The notes beneath the pieces were generated by a model. It was not told the DNA's origin. It saw nothing but the letters and a program-made list of their open reading frames with translations, and ran no database searches. DNA of 52,953 nucleotides. It comes from Blastococcus sp. KM273128 (GTDB lineage Bacteria > Actinomycetota > Actinomycetes > Mycobacteriales > Geodermatophilaceae). Both the position numbers and the translations under genes were made by a program. This document shows positions 7,929-17,365 of the stretch, in pieces. The stretch covers positions 1-52,953 of the forward strand of contig NZ_SSXA01000045.1 in the NCBI RefSeq assembly GCF_021698975.1. The letters are read 5' to 3'. The stretch's first letter is position 1. Each line of letters opens with the position of its first letter.

Positions 7929-8564
7929 GTGAGCGCCCCCGACGGGCTGCCGACCCGGGCCGCCAAGGACGTCCGGAAGTACCTGCTGGACGACGAGGAC
8001 GCGGTCGTGGTCACCCGCCGGCACTGGGCGGTGCTCATCGAGCCGACCGCGAAGTTCCTGCCGGTGCTGCTGGCCGGCGGCTGGCTGCTGGTGCTCGACC
8101 CCGAGAACCGGGTGACCAGCACGGTGGGGATGCTCGTCGTGCTGGCCGCGCTGCTCACCTACGCCCTGCGCGTCGGCGAGTGGTGGTTCCGGCACTTCAT
8201 CGTCAGCAAGCGGCGGGTGCTGCTCACCTCAGGGGTCATCGTCCGCACCGTGACCCTGCTGCCGTTGCGCCGGATCACCGACCTGACGTGGAAGGAGACC
8301 TTCTTCGGCCAGATACTGGGCTACGGGACCTTCCGCTTCGAGTCCGCGGGGCAGCAGCAGGGCCTGTCGGAGATCACCTTCCTGCCCCGCGCCGGTGACC
8401 TGTACCGCGAGGTCAGCGGCCTGCTGTTCGGCAGCGACTGGGGCAGCGCCTCGTCCGGGGACGACGAGGGCAACCCCGAGGCCTCACCGCCGGCCGGGCC
8501 GGTCGCCACCGGCGGGCGGCGCGACACCGAACCACTCCCGCAGATCAGGCCGCGCGAGCCGTGA
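7929..8564 (+). CDS. PH-domain (YdbS/bPH2-like) membrane protein
   Basis: A 211-aa protein with two transmembrane segments (FLPVLLAGGWLLVL and VGMLVVLAALLTYALRV), then a bacterial PH-like domain with RVLLTSGVIVRTVTLLPLRRITDL and FGQILGYGTFRFESAG, hallmarks of the YdbS/DUF304 group. A disordered Pro/Gly-rich tail follows. Function is not well defined; such proteins are membrane-associated scaffolds linked to envelope homeostasis. GTG at 7929 follows the upstream small gene's stop by 4 nt, and residues before it are not conserved. Confidence 0.8.
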   Translation: MSAPDGLPTRAAKDVRKYLLDDEDAVVVTRRHWAVLIEPTAKFLPVLLAGGWLLVLDPENRVTSTVGMLVVLAALLTYALRVGEWWFRHFIVSKRRVLLTSGVIVRTVTLLPLRRITDLTWKETFFGQILGYGTFRFESAGQQQGLSEITFLPRAGDLYREVSGLLFGSDWGSASSGDDEGNPEASPPAGPVATGGRRDTEPLPQIRPREP

Positions 8565-8610
8565 GCCGCCACCGGGTGGCGCGGGCCGGCGTGGGGCAGG
8601 CTGGGAGGTG

Positions 8611-9468
8611 ATGCGGATCGACCTGCACACCCACTCCTCGGTCTCCGACGGCACCGACGACCCGGCCGGCCTGCTCGCCGCGGCGCGGGCCGCGGGGCTC
8701 GACGTCGTCGCGCTCACCGACCACGACACCACCGCGGGCTGGGCGGCGGCGGAGGCGCACCGCCCCGCCGGGCTCACCGTCGTCCCCGGCATGGAGCTGT
8801 CCTGCCGCTGGTTCCCCGCGGACGAGCCGCCGGTGAGCGTGCACCTGCTCGGCTACCTCTTCGACCCGCTGCACCCGGCGTTCGCCGCCGAGCGGGCCCG
8901 GCTGCGCGACGAGCGCCTCGGCCGCGGCGAGCGGATCGTCGCGGCGCTGGCCGCCGACGGCTACCCGGTGGTCTGGGAGGAGATCCTGGCGGCGTCGGGC
9001 GGCGGCGTCGTCGGCCGGCCGCACGTGGCGCGGGCGCTGGTGCGCGCGGGCGTCGCCGACTCGGTCGACCACGCCTTCGCCACGCTGCTGAACCACCGCA
9101 GCCCCTACTACGTCACCAAGGCCGACACCGACGTGCGCGAGGGCATCGCGCTGGTCCGGGCCGCGGGGGGTGTGCCGGTCTTCGCCCACGGCCTGGCCAC
9201 CAAGCGGGGCCGGGTCGTCGGCGACGACGCCATCGCGGCGATGGCCGCGGCGGGGCTGCTCGGCCTGGAGGTCGACCACCCCGACCACAGCGACGCGGAG
9301 CGTGCCCACCTGCGCGGCCTGGCCGCCGACCTCGGGCTGCTCACCACCGGCTCCAGCGACTACCACGGCACCAACAAGACGACGCCGATCGGCGCCTGCA
9401 CCACCGAGCCGGAGCAGTACGAGGCGCTCCTGGCTGCCGGGACCGGCGCCGCGCCGTACCGCGGCTGA
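8611..9468 (+). CDS. PHP-domain phosphoesterase (YciV/RNase AM-like)
   Basis: A 285-aa protein with all PHP metal-site motifs in order: DLHTHSSVSDGT at the N-terminus, LTDHDT, GMELS, GRPHVARALV and GSSDYHG near the C-terminus. PHP enzymes of this size hydrolyse phosphoesters; the YciV group degrades short RNA 5' ends or 3',5'-bisphosphonucleotides. The sequence fits that group better than histidinol phosphatase or DNA polymerase III. ATG at 8611 directly follows a GTG; GGAGG is unusually close, so the exact start is uncertain by one codon. Confidence 0.85.
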   Translation: MRIDLHTHSSVSDGTDDPAGLLAAARAAGLDVVALTDHDTTAGWAAAEAHRPAGLTVVPGMELSCRWFPADEPPVSVHLLGYLFDPLHPAFAAERARLRDERLGRGERIVAALAADGYPVVWEEILAASGGGVVGRPHVARALVRAGVADSVDHAFATLLNHRSPYYVTKADTDVREGIALVRAAGGVPVFAHGLATKRGRVVGDDAIAAMAAAGLLGLEVDHPDHSDAERAHLRGLAADLGLLTTGSSDYHGTNKTTPIGACTTEPEQYEALLAAGTGAAPYRG

Positions 9469-9494
9469 CGGCCGGGGGTGTCGGCCCCGCTGGT

Positions 9495-9500
9495 TACCGT
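9495..9500 (+). promoter_or_regulatory. -10 element TACCGT of a leaderless gene
   Basis: TACCGT ends exactly 7 nt before the ATG at 9508 and no ribosome site is present, so the transcript probably starts at the ATG. Confidence 0.65.
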
Positions 9501-9507
9501 GGCGGGC

Positions 9508-10365
9508 ATGCGGAACCCGACCGACGGCGGCCAGGCCGTCCTGCCGGGCATGCCCCGCCGGCTGCTGCGCGCCTCGCCGAAGTCGCTCGCCGACTTCTCC
9601 GACTGCCCGCGCCGCTACCGGTACGCCAACGTCGACCGGCCCAGCCCGCCGCGCGGGCCGCGCTTCGCCCACCACACGGTGGGGACGGCGCTGCACCAGG
9701 TGCTCTCCTCGTGGTGGGACCTGCCGGTGGAGCGCCGCACCCCCGGCGCCGCCCGGCAGCTGCTGATCGGCGCGTGGAGCCCGGCCGGCTTCCGCGACGA
9801 CGAGCAGTCCGACCGCTGGCGGGCGCGGGCGGCCGGCTGGCTCTCCGACTACCTGGCCGACGTCGACCCCACCGAGGAGCCCCGCGCGCGGGAGCGCACG
9901 GTGAGCACGATGACCGAGCGGATGACGCTCTCGGGGCGGGTGGACCGCATCGACGAGCGCGGCGAGGAACTCGTGGTCGTCGACTACAAGACCGGCCGCT
10001 CGCCGAGCACCGACGACGACGCGCGCGGCTCGCAGGCGCTGGCGCTCTACGTCCTCGCCGTCCGCCGCACGCTGCGCCGCCCCTGCTCCCGGGTGGAGCT
10101 GCACCACGTGCCCACCGGCACGGTGGCCGCCTTCGAGCACACCGAGAAGTCGCTGGCCAACCACGTCCGGCGTGCCGAGGACGTCGCCATCGACATCCAG
10201 GCGGCGAGCGGGGCGGTGGCCGCCGGCGAGGACCCCGACGTCGCCTTCCCGGCCGTGCCGGGGCGGCAGTGCGGCTGGTGCGACTTCCGGGCGAGCTGCC
10301 CGGCCGGGCAGGCCGCGGGCCCCGCCCGCGAGCCGTGGAGCTTCCTCCCGGAGGACGAGAGCTAG
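9508..10365 (+). CDS. RecB-family/Cas4-like Fe-S exonuclease
   Basis: A 285-aa stand-alone PD-(D/E)XK nuclease. One cysteine is in the N-terminal FSDCPRRYRY motif and three more are in CGWCDFRASCP at the C-terminus, the four-cysteine arrangement that holds a 4Fe-4S cluster in AddB, Dna2 and Cas4. The nuclease core is GRVDRID followed by VVDYKTG, giving the D-x-K catalytic set. Likely a single-strand DNA exonuclease in repair; no cas genes are nearby, so CRISPR involvement is not supported. The ATG at 9508 is set by the leaderless -10; an upstream GTG (9478) would place the promoter inside the gene. Its TAG stop overlaps the convergent gene's TAG. Confidence 0.85.
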   Translation: MRNPTDGGQAVLPGMPRRLLRASPKSLADFSDCPRRYRYANVDRPSPPRGPRFAHHTVGTALHQVLSSWWDLPVERRTPGAARQLLIGAWSPAGFRDDEQSDRWRARAAGWLSDYLADVDPTEEPRARERTVSTMTERMTLSGRVDRIDERGEELVVVDYKTGRSPSTDDDARGSQALALYVLAVRRTLRRPCSRVELHHVPTGTVAAFEHTEKSLANHVRRAEDVAIDIQAASGAVAAGEDPDVAFPAVPGRQCGWCDFRASCPAGQAAGPAREPWSFLPEDES

Positions 10366-11237
10366 GCGGCCCGTGTCGCGGCGGTGCGGGCGTACCCGGC
10401 CCGCACGATCGGTGACCGGTGCGCCCGGTCGGGGAGCGCCAGGAACGCCGCCCGGAACGCCTTCACCCCGGCGGTCGCCGCGGCGTCGGTGAGCGCGAGC
10501 CCCGGCAGCGAGTACAGCTGCCGCGCCCAGGCGGGCAGCAGCGCGAAGCACAGGCCGGCCAGGCCGCCCCACACCGGCCGGGCCGGCGTGAGCACCTGCA
10601 GCCACCCGGGCATCGGCGGGAGGAACAGGTCCCGGACACCCCGCACGGCCGCGGGGGTGGCGGCCAGTGCGGGCCGGATGCCCGCGAAGTAGGCGTCGAG
10701 TGCGGCCACCGTCGTCGGCACCGTCTCCAGCGGCACGCCCACGAGCTGCGCGAACACCACCTGCTCGGCGACGTAGCGGTCGGCGTCCTCGTCGGTCAGC
10801 GGCACGCCGGCCCGGCGGGCCGTCGTCAGCATCGACTCCACCGCGCAGTTGTGCACCCAGAGCAGCAGGTCCGGGTCGTCGACCCGGTACGCCCGGCCGG
10901 TCGTCTCCTCGACGCCCGACAGCTTGCGGTGGTAGCCCCGCACCCGGGCGGCCAGCCGGCGGCCCTCGGCCCGGGTCCCGAAGACGACGGTGTCCATGTA
11001 CTCGCCGGTGCGGGCTATCCGCATCCACCAGTCGTCCTTGAAGCCCGCGGAGTTGCGCGCCACGCCGTCCATCGCCACCGGGTGCAGCGCCTGGAGCATC
11101 AGCGCGCGCATGCCACCCAGGTGGTGGGCGGGATCGCCGTGGATCCGCCAGGTCACGCTGCCGGGGCCGAAGTAGCCGCGCCGGTCCTCCTCCTCGGTCC
11201 AGGCCGCCGGCGAGGGCAGCGGCGCCAGCCGGCTCAC
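10362..11237 (-). CDS. MpaB-family oxygenase (DUF2236)
   Basis: A 291-aa helical protein of the rubber-oxygenase/MpaB family, whose known members bind haem b and cleave alkenes. The family signature RALMLQALHPVAMDGVARNS lies near the N-terminus (about residue 50), with the YFGPGSVTWRIHGDP block before it. The substrate is unknown. GTG at 11237 gives a GTGA overlap with the upstream hydrolase stop; a longer ATG start at 11264 would overlap that gene by 31 bp. The GTGA overlap suggests co-translation with the hydrolase. Confidence 0.8.
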   Translation of the reverse strand: MSRLAPLPSPAAWTEEEDRRGYFGPGSVTWRIHGDPAHHLGGMRALMLQALHPVAMDGVARNSAGFKDDWWMRIARTGEYMDTVVFGTRAEGRRLAARVRGYHRKLSGVEETTGRAYRVDDPDLLLWVHNCAVESMLTTARRAGVPLTDEDADRYVAEQVVFAQLVGVPLETVPTTVAALDAYFAGIRPALAATPAAVRGVRDLFLPPMPGWLQVLTPARPVWGGLAGLCFALLPAWARQLYSLPGLALTDAAATAGVKAFRAAFLALPDRAHRSPIVRAGYARTAATRAA

Positions 11238-12148
11238 CGGGTCACCGAGCCCCAGAAGTCGCACAGCACCTCGACGGTGCGCGGCGGATTCTCGACGGCG
11301 GGGGAGTGGATGGCGAAGTCGATGACCTCGTGCCGGGCGCCCAGCCGCCGCGCCATGTCGGCCTGCACGTGCGGCAGCCAGGCGTCGTCGGCCTCGCCGT
11401 GCGCGACCAGGACCGGCACCCCGGTCGCCTTCAACTCCTCCACCCGGTCCGGCTCGGCCAGCATCGCGTCGGCCATGCCGCGGAGCCCGGCGGCGGAGTT
11501 GCGGAGGAAGCGCCGGGAGTAGAACGCCCGGGTGGGCTCCGGCACGGCCTGCGCCTTGGGGTCGGTCATCGCCACCTGCTCGAGGGTCTCGTGCACCAGC
11601 GGCACGCCGCCGGCGTCCAGCAGCGGGCCGAGGTGGTCGAGCAGCTCGGCGCGGCGGCCGGTGAGCCGGGAGGGCCCCGAGCCCAGCAGCGTGAACGAGG
11701 TGAACAGCGCCGGCTCGGCGAGGACGGCGACCCGGGTCACCAGCCCGCCGAAGCTGTGCCCCAGCAGGTGCAGCGGCCCGGTGGTCTCCGCGCGCAGGAC
11801 CCGCGCCACCGCGCGCACGTCGTCGCCCAGCACCTCGACCGAGTACTGCGCCGGGTCGTCGGGGCCGGGCGACTCGTACTGCCCGCGCTGGTCCAGCACC
11901 ACAACGCGGTAGCCGGCGGCGGCCAGCGGGCGCAGCAGCGGGGCGAAGTCCTCCTTGCTGCCCGTGTACCCGGCCACCATCAGCACCGTGCCGAGCTCGG
12001 CGCCGCCGCCGGTGTCCAGGGCGGCCAGCGGTCCGGCGCCGCCCTCGAAGGTGCGCGGGACGGCGTCGTGCTGCGCCAGCTGGCGGAGGTCGTCGGGCGC
12101 GATGGCGATGGACAGGGCGTGGGCATCGGGGCCGCCGGGCAGGACCAT
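11234..12148 (-). CDS. Alpha/beta hydrolase
   Basis: A 304-aa alpha/beta-hydrolase fold enzyme. GYTGSKEDF carries the oxyanion region, LLGHSFGGL is the nucleophile elbow with catalytic Ser, VLVAHGEADD carries the acidic residue and FAIHSPAVEN the catalytic His. The substrate cannot be predicted. I use the ATG at 12148 (MVLPGGPDAH) rather than 12187, because the extra 13 residues are basic and unconserved-looking and would run nearly into the neighbouring gene. It is the first gene of a two-gene unit with the oxygenase. Confidence 0.85.
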   Translation of the reverse strand: MVLPGGPDAHALSIAIAPDDLRQLAQHDAVPRTFEGGAGPLAALDTGGGAELGTVLMVAGYTGSKEDFAPLLRPLAAAGYRVVVLDQRGQYESPGPDDPAQYSVEVLGDDVRAVARVLRAETTGPLHLLGHSFGGLVTRVAVLAEPALFTSFTLLGSGPSRLTGRRAELLDHLGPLLDAGGVPLVHETLEQVAMTDPKAQAVPEPTRAFYSRRFLRNSAAGLRGMADAMLAEPDRVEELKATGVPVLVAHGEADDAWLPHVQADMARRLGARHEVIDFAIHSPAVENPPRTVEVLCDFWGSVTR

Positions 12149-12196
12149 GTGCCCCAGTGAACTACCACGGCGCCGGGCGTGCCGCACCGGTGGTGC

Positions 12197-13320
12197 TCAG
12201 CGGTAGCCGCGGACCTCGCCGGGCAGCGCGAGCACCACCGCGGGGCCGGCGACGCCGGCCAGCGCACCCTCGGGGAGCGCGGGCGTCGCGGTTCGGCCGA
12301 GCTCCGCGCCGGTGGCCGGGTCGAGGTGGACGAGCCCGTCGGAGGTGGGGACGGGGAGGGCGGGTGCGCCGTCGGCGGTCGTGGCCGGCTCCGCGGGGAG
12401 GCCGGTGGCGGAAGCTGACCACAGCGGTCGCGCCGACCCTGGCTCCACCGCCGTCAGGGTGCCCGCGGCGAGGACCAGCACGGCGGCGTCGGTGCCGGCC
12501 TGCCGCACCACCGGCCCGGGCCCCGCGGGCAGGGTGGTGAGCACCGAGCCGTCGGCGGCGGACAGCAGCTGCACCTCGTCGTCCACGCGTACGACGACCG
12601 GCAGGTCGGCCCCCACCAGCTCCGGGGTGCCCCCGGCCGCCGGGAGGTCGCGGGCCCAGTGCTCCTCGCCGTCGAAGCCGTCCGCCAGCCGCAGCTGGGC
12701 GCCGGCGGAGCCCGCGCAGCGCTGCAGCACCGCCACGCCGGCGTCGCCGGCCGCGGAGTGCAGCAGCTCGCACCCCTCCGGGGGGACGTACCGCCAGCGG
12801 GTGCCGCCGCCGGCCGGGTCCAGGGTGACGATCCCGGTCGGGGTGGCGGCGAGCACGATCCCGCCTGTCGAGGTGAGCGCCACCCCGGGCCGGAAGTTCA
12901 CGTTGCGGGTCCAGGCCCGCACCCCGGTCCCGGCGTCGAGGGCGACCGCCTCGTCGCAGCGGTCCGCCGTCCGGAACACCGCGACCGCCACGCCGTCGGT
13001 CACCGTCGCCCCGCACAGCTCCGCGTTCTCGCGGGTGTAGTGCCAGGCCTCCTCGCCGGTCAGCGGGTCCAGGGCCCGCACGCCGTGCGGCGAGCCGACG
13101 AGCACCCTGCCCTCGGCGACGACGCCGCCGGGCAGCGGGTCCGCCCCGGTGGACCACGCGTCGGAGACGGCACCGGCCGGCGGCCCTGGAGGGACGTCGG
13201 CCGGTGCGGCGGTGGTGCTGGAGGTGGCGGCGGCGTCCGATCCGCGCCACAGCAGGCCGGCGACGACGAGCAGCGCCAGCGTGGCCGCCGCCCAGACCCA
13301 GACCCGCAGCGGCGGGCGCA

Positions 13321-13321
<1 letters not shown>
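12197..13321 (-). CDS. PQQ-like beta-propeller membrane-anchored protein
   Basis: A 374-aa protein with an N-terminal membrane anchor (about residues 7-26, VWVWAAATLALLVVAGLLW), a Thr/Pro-rich linker and a PQQ-binding-like propeller with repeated 'D-P-x-T-G-x-x-x-W' blades (ALDPLTGEEAWHYTREN, ALDAGTGVRAWTRN, HLDPATGAELGR). Such propellers usually act as scaffolds or sensors outside the membrane; there is no evidence that PQQ is bound. The start overlaps the helicase stop by ATGA, so it is co-translated with the DEAD-box gene, as I recall for the M. tuberculosis Rv3211-Rv3212 pair. A cysteine-rich stretch (CELLHSAAG, RCAGSAG) suggests a disulfide. Confidence 0.8.
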
Positions 13322-14985
<1,664 letters not shown>

Positions 14986-15305
14986 TGGTCTCGCCTCTGG
15001 TCTGCCGGGGGACCGGCTGCGGCAGCGGTGTCGCCGCCTCGCGCCCGTCCCGGGTCTGGTGTCGCGGGATCGGTTCCCTGCGCCGACGCGGCCAGCAGAA
15101 CCGGACCTCGTCACGGCCCGGGAGACAGCCCGGGAGGGCGTCGTCCAGCGGTCGTCAGCGCACAGATGTACGAGCGTGCCCGGAGGCCCGCCGATTCCCA
15201 TGCTAGCGCGGGCACCGGTTAGCCTCTCGGCGCCGCGCTCCCCGCTGTCGGCTGCATCACTCGTCCGGGGCACGCGGGACCCCGTCGCCGAGCCCAGGAG
15301 ATGCC
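14986..15305 (-). other. Long helicase 5' leader plus divergent promoter region, no gene
   Basis: No protein is supported in this 320-bp stretch; the in-frame extension of the helicase is Arg/Ser-rich noise. On the minus strand TAGCAT (15204-15199) is a good -10, which would give an untranslated leader of about 200 nt rich in GC hairpins. On the plus strand TTAGCCT near 15220 may serve the ferritin-like gene. Long structured leaders are common on DEAD-box helicase mRNAs and often mediate cold or autoregulatory control. Confidence 0.5.
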
Positions 15306-15956
15306 GTGCCACCGGTCGAGAACACGGCGGTCGCCGATCTGCTCGGCGTGCTCGCCTATGCCGAGCTGACCGCCTTCGACCGGCTGGCCGAGGACGCCCG
15401 CATGGCGCCGTCGCTCGACGGCCGGGCCGCGCTCGCCCGGATGGCCGCGGCCGAGATCGGGCACCACTTCCGGCTCACCGCCCGGCTGGAGGAGCTGGGG
15501 GTGGACCCGTCCGCGGCGATGGCGCCGTTCACCTCCGCGCTCGACACCTTCCACGAGAGCACCCGCCCCAGCACCTGGCTGGAGGGGCTGGTGAAGGCCT
15601 ACGTCGGCGACGGCCTGGCCGCCGACTTCTACCGCGAGATCGCCGGGTTCCTGCCCGAGCCCGACCGCGGGCTGGTGCTCGACGTGCTCGCCGACACCGG
15701 GTACGCGGACTTCGCCGTCCGCGAGGTGCGCGCCGCCATCGCCGCCGACCGGTCGGTCGCCGGCCGGCTGGCGCTGTGGGGGCGGCGGCTGGTGGGCGAG
15801 GCGATGACCCGGTCGCAGGCGGTCATCGCCGAGCACGACCCGCTCGCGGAGCTCATCGTCTCGGGCACCGGCGACCTCATGGGCGTCGGCCGGCTGATCG
15901 AGCGCATCACGCAGGCCCACACGGTGCGGATGAAGGCGCTCGGGCTCAACCCCTAG
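15306..15956 (+). CDS. Ferritin-like fold protein (MiaE-like)
   Basis: A 216-aa helical protein with ferritin-like diiron signatures: a Glu in LAYAELTAF, the E-x-x-H motif in AAAEIGHHF and a later acidic/YREIAG helix. It is related to the tRNA-hydroxylase-like/ferritin-like family found beside the DEAD-box helicase across actinobacteria (Rv3210c-like, from memory). A redox or oxygenase role is likely; the substrate is not known. GTG at 15306 follows a CAGGAGAT ribosome site. It is divergent from the helicase. Confidence 0.8.
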   Translation: MPPVENTAVADLLGVLAYAELTAFDRLAEDARMAPSLDGRAALARMAAAEIGHHFRLTARLEELGVDPSAAMAPFTSALDTFHESTRPSTWLEGLVKAYVGDGLAADFYREIAGFLPEPDRGLVLDVLADTGYADFAVREVRAAIAADRSVAGRLALWGRRLVGEAMTRSQAVIAEHDPLAELIVSGTGDLMGVGRLIERITQAHTVRMKALGLNP

Positions 15957-15968
15957 CCGGCCCCGCGC

Positions 15969-16040
15969 GGTCCCGTCCCAGGCGGTGGTCCCGTCCCAGG
16001 CAGTGGTCCCGTCCCAGGCAGTGGTCCCGCCCCAGGCATG
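15969..16040. repeat. Four tandem copies of an 18-bp unit
   Basis: The units start at 15969, 15987, 16005 and 16023. The consensus is GGTCCCGTCCCAGGCAGT; units 2 and 3 are identical, and units 1 and 4 differ at one and three positions. It lies just 3' of the ferritin-like gene. An 18-bp period in non-coding DNA suggests slippage-type variation (a minisatellite). Confidence 0.85.
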
Positions 16041-16137
16041 GGAAGCGGTACCTGCGGTGCGGGCCGCGGAAGCGCAGCAACTGCTTCCTGTGCCCCCGCC
16101 CGCGCCGGGGCGCTCGTCGCCTTCGGCGGGGCGCGAG

Positions 16138-16186
16138 TGCGACGAACTCGTGGTCATCGGCCCTCGATCACCACGAGTTCGTAGCA
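16138..16186. repeat. Long inverted repeat, probable REP-like extragenic element
   Basis: Two 21-bp arms (16138-16158 and 16166-16186) match at 19 positions with a perfect 12-bp core (CGAACTCGTGGT / ACCACGAGTTCG) and a 7-bp spacer. It lacks a U-tract and has a lower GC content than its surroundings. Its form suggests a dispersed extragenic palindrome rather than a terminator. Confidence 0.6.
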
Positions 16187-16257
16187 GTCGGCGCAGCCGG
16201 GGTGCACGGGGAGAGGTCGCGCCGGCGCGAGGTGACCGGCGGTCCGGCATGCGGAAA

Positions 16258-16288
16258 GGGGCCCTCCCGCGCGTCGCGGGAGGGCCCC
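16258..16288. terminator. Bidirectional hairpin terminator
   Basis: A perfect 14-bp GC stem (16258-16271 with 16275-16288) and a 3-nt loop lie 24 bp beyond the DUF3107 stop, between convergent genes. It can end both transcripts. No U-tract follows, which is usual for actinobacterial terminators. Confidence 0.75.
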
Positions 16289-16312
16289 TCCCGTGGTGCC
16301 TGCGGTCCGAGC

Positions 16313-16549
16313 TCAGGCGCCGGCGATGAACCCGACCCGGCGCTGGTCGGCCTGCGCGATCTCCACGTAGGCGATGCGGTCGACCGGGACGAGGACCTGG
16401 CGGCCCCGCTCGTCGACCAGGGTGAGCAGGCCGTCCTTGGTCGAGCCCGACATGGCCTTGGCCACCTCGGCCGCGATCTCGTCGGGGGTCCTGGGGCTCT
16501 CGATGACCAGTTCCTTGGGCGAGTGCTGGACGCCGATCTTGACTTCCAC
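16313..16549 (-). CDS. DUF3107 small conserved protein
   Basis: A 78-aa protein starting VEVKIGVQHSPKELVIE, a highly conserved actinobacterial family (TB9.4/Rv3208A-like). Function unknown; it is small, soluble and compact. The sequence GLLTLVDERGRQVLVPVDRIAYVEI looks like a small beta-sheet protein. GTG at 16549 is chosen because GAGGAGG lies about 10 nt upstream and homologues begin here; a longer start at 16585 would swallow the ribosome site. It lies downstream of the TetR gene on the same strand. Confidence 0.85.
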   Translation of the reverse strand: MEVKIGVQHSPKELVIESPRTPDEIAAEVAKAMSGSTKDGLLTLVDERGRQVLVPVDRIAYVEIAQADQRRVGFIAGA

Positions 16550-16648
16550 GTGGGCGATGCCTCCTCGTTGCGCGACTGGTCCCAACGCTAGTGCAGACCG
16601 TGGCGCCGGGACCGGCCGAGCGGGTGCGCCGACAGCGAACGCCGCCGC

Positions 16649-17293
16649 TCAGGAGCCGGGCTGGTCGCCGTCCACCCGCGGGAAGCCGGAGATGCCGCGC
16701 CAGGCCAGCGCGGACATGAGCGAGACCGCCTCGTCGCGGGTGACCGTGCCCTTCTGCGGCAGCCACCAGCGGGCGGCGGTCTCGGAGAGCCCGGTCAGGC
16801 CCGAGGCCAGCAGGTGCGCGCGCTCGGTGTCCAGGCCGGTGTCGGCGGCGATCACGCCGGCGATCGCCTCGACGCACACCCGCGTGCCGCGGTCGACGAT
16901 GGCGCGCACGTCGTCGTCGTTGCGCAGGTCGGACTCGAACACCAACCGGAACGCCTCGCCGTCGGCGTCGATGAAGTCGAAGTAGGCGCCGACGGCGGCG
17001 TCGACCCGGGCCCGGTTGTCGGCGGTGCGGCCCATGGCCTCGCCGACCCGGTGGGCCAGCTCGGTGACGTGCTCCTCCAGCAGCGCCAGGTAGAGCTCGC
17101 GCTTGCCCGGGAAGTGCTGGTACAGCACCGGCTTGCTGACCCCGGCGCGGACGGCGATGTCGTCCATGGCCGCGGCGTGGAAGCCGTGCGCGACGAAGAC
17201 GTCCTGCGCCGCGCGCAGCAGCTGGAGCCGGCGCGCACCGCGCGGCAGGCGGGAGGTGCGCCGGTTGACCGCGGCGGGGTGTGGAGGCTGCAT
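16649..17293 (-). CDS. TetR/AcrR-family regulator
   Basis: A 214-aa regulator. The N-terminal HTH is clear: AAQDVFVAHGFHAAAMDDIA, then AGVSKPVLYQHFPGKRELYLALL. The C-terminal ligand domain is helical and contains YFDFIDADGEAFRLVFESD. Its position beside DUF3107 and the hydrolase matches the Rv3208 locus as I remember it. A TAGCAT -10 (17309-17304) lies 10 nt before the ATG, so the leader is very short. Its target is unknown; the divergent hydrolase at 17366 is the first candidate. Confidence 0.9.
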   Translation of the reverse strand: MQPPHPAAVNRRTSRLPRGARRLQLLRAAQDVFVAHGFHAAAMDDIAVRAGVSKPVLYQHFPGKRELYLALLEEHVTELAHRVGEAMGRTADNRARVDAAVGAYFDFIDADGEAFRLVFESDLRNDDDVRAIVDRGTRVCVEAIAGVIAADTGLDTERAHLLASGLTGLSETAARWWLPQKGTVTRDEAVSLMSALAWRGISGFPRVDGDQPGS

Positions 17294-17351
17294 GGCAGGG
17301 GGGATGCTACCGACGGGTTCGGGCTCCGCTCGACCGATGGGTACGCAGCGT

Positions 17352-17357
17352 TACCGT
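17352..17357 (+). promoter_or_regulatory. -10 element TACCGT before the hydrolase
   Basis: TACCGT ends 8 nt before the ATG at 17366 (5 nt before an in-frame GTG at 17363), consistent with leaderless transcription. Back to back with the TetR -10, it forms a compact divergent promoter of about 70 bp. Confidence 0.6.
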
Positions 17358-17365
17358 CGAGGGTG

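Larger units (their letters stand above)
15957..16312. other. Gene-free stretch with repeats and a terminator
   Basis: This 356-bp gap between convergent genes contains four 18-bp tandem repeats (15969-16040), a large inverted repeat (16138-16186) and a 14-bp-stem hairpin terminator (16258-16288). A Cys/Arg-rich open reading near 16041-16140 has no start signal and no recognisable domain. I see no gene here. Confidence 0.6.

Noticed and set aside
9508..10365. Cas4-type nuclease as a sign of a CRISPR system
   Set aside because: No repeat-spacer array or other cas gene is present; stand-alone RecB-family nucleases are common in actinobacteria.
8545..11028. An 827-codon minus-strand frame across the PHP, RecB and MpaB genes
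   Set aside because: It runs through three well-supported genes and has no recognisable domain; high-GC shadow.
14986..15312. N-terminal extension of the helicase from the ATG at 15312
   Set aside because: The extension is Arg/Ser-rich, unlike a folded domain, and overlaps the divergent gene's start and a good -10 element.
16041..16140. Cys/Arg-rich short peptide-like reading in the convergent gap
   Set aside because: No start signal, no ribosome site and no domain; it lies among repeats.
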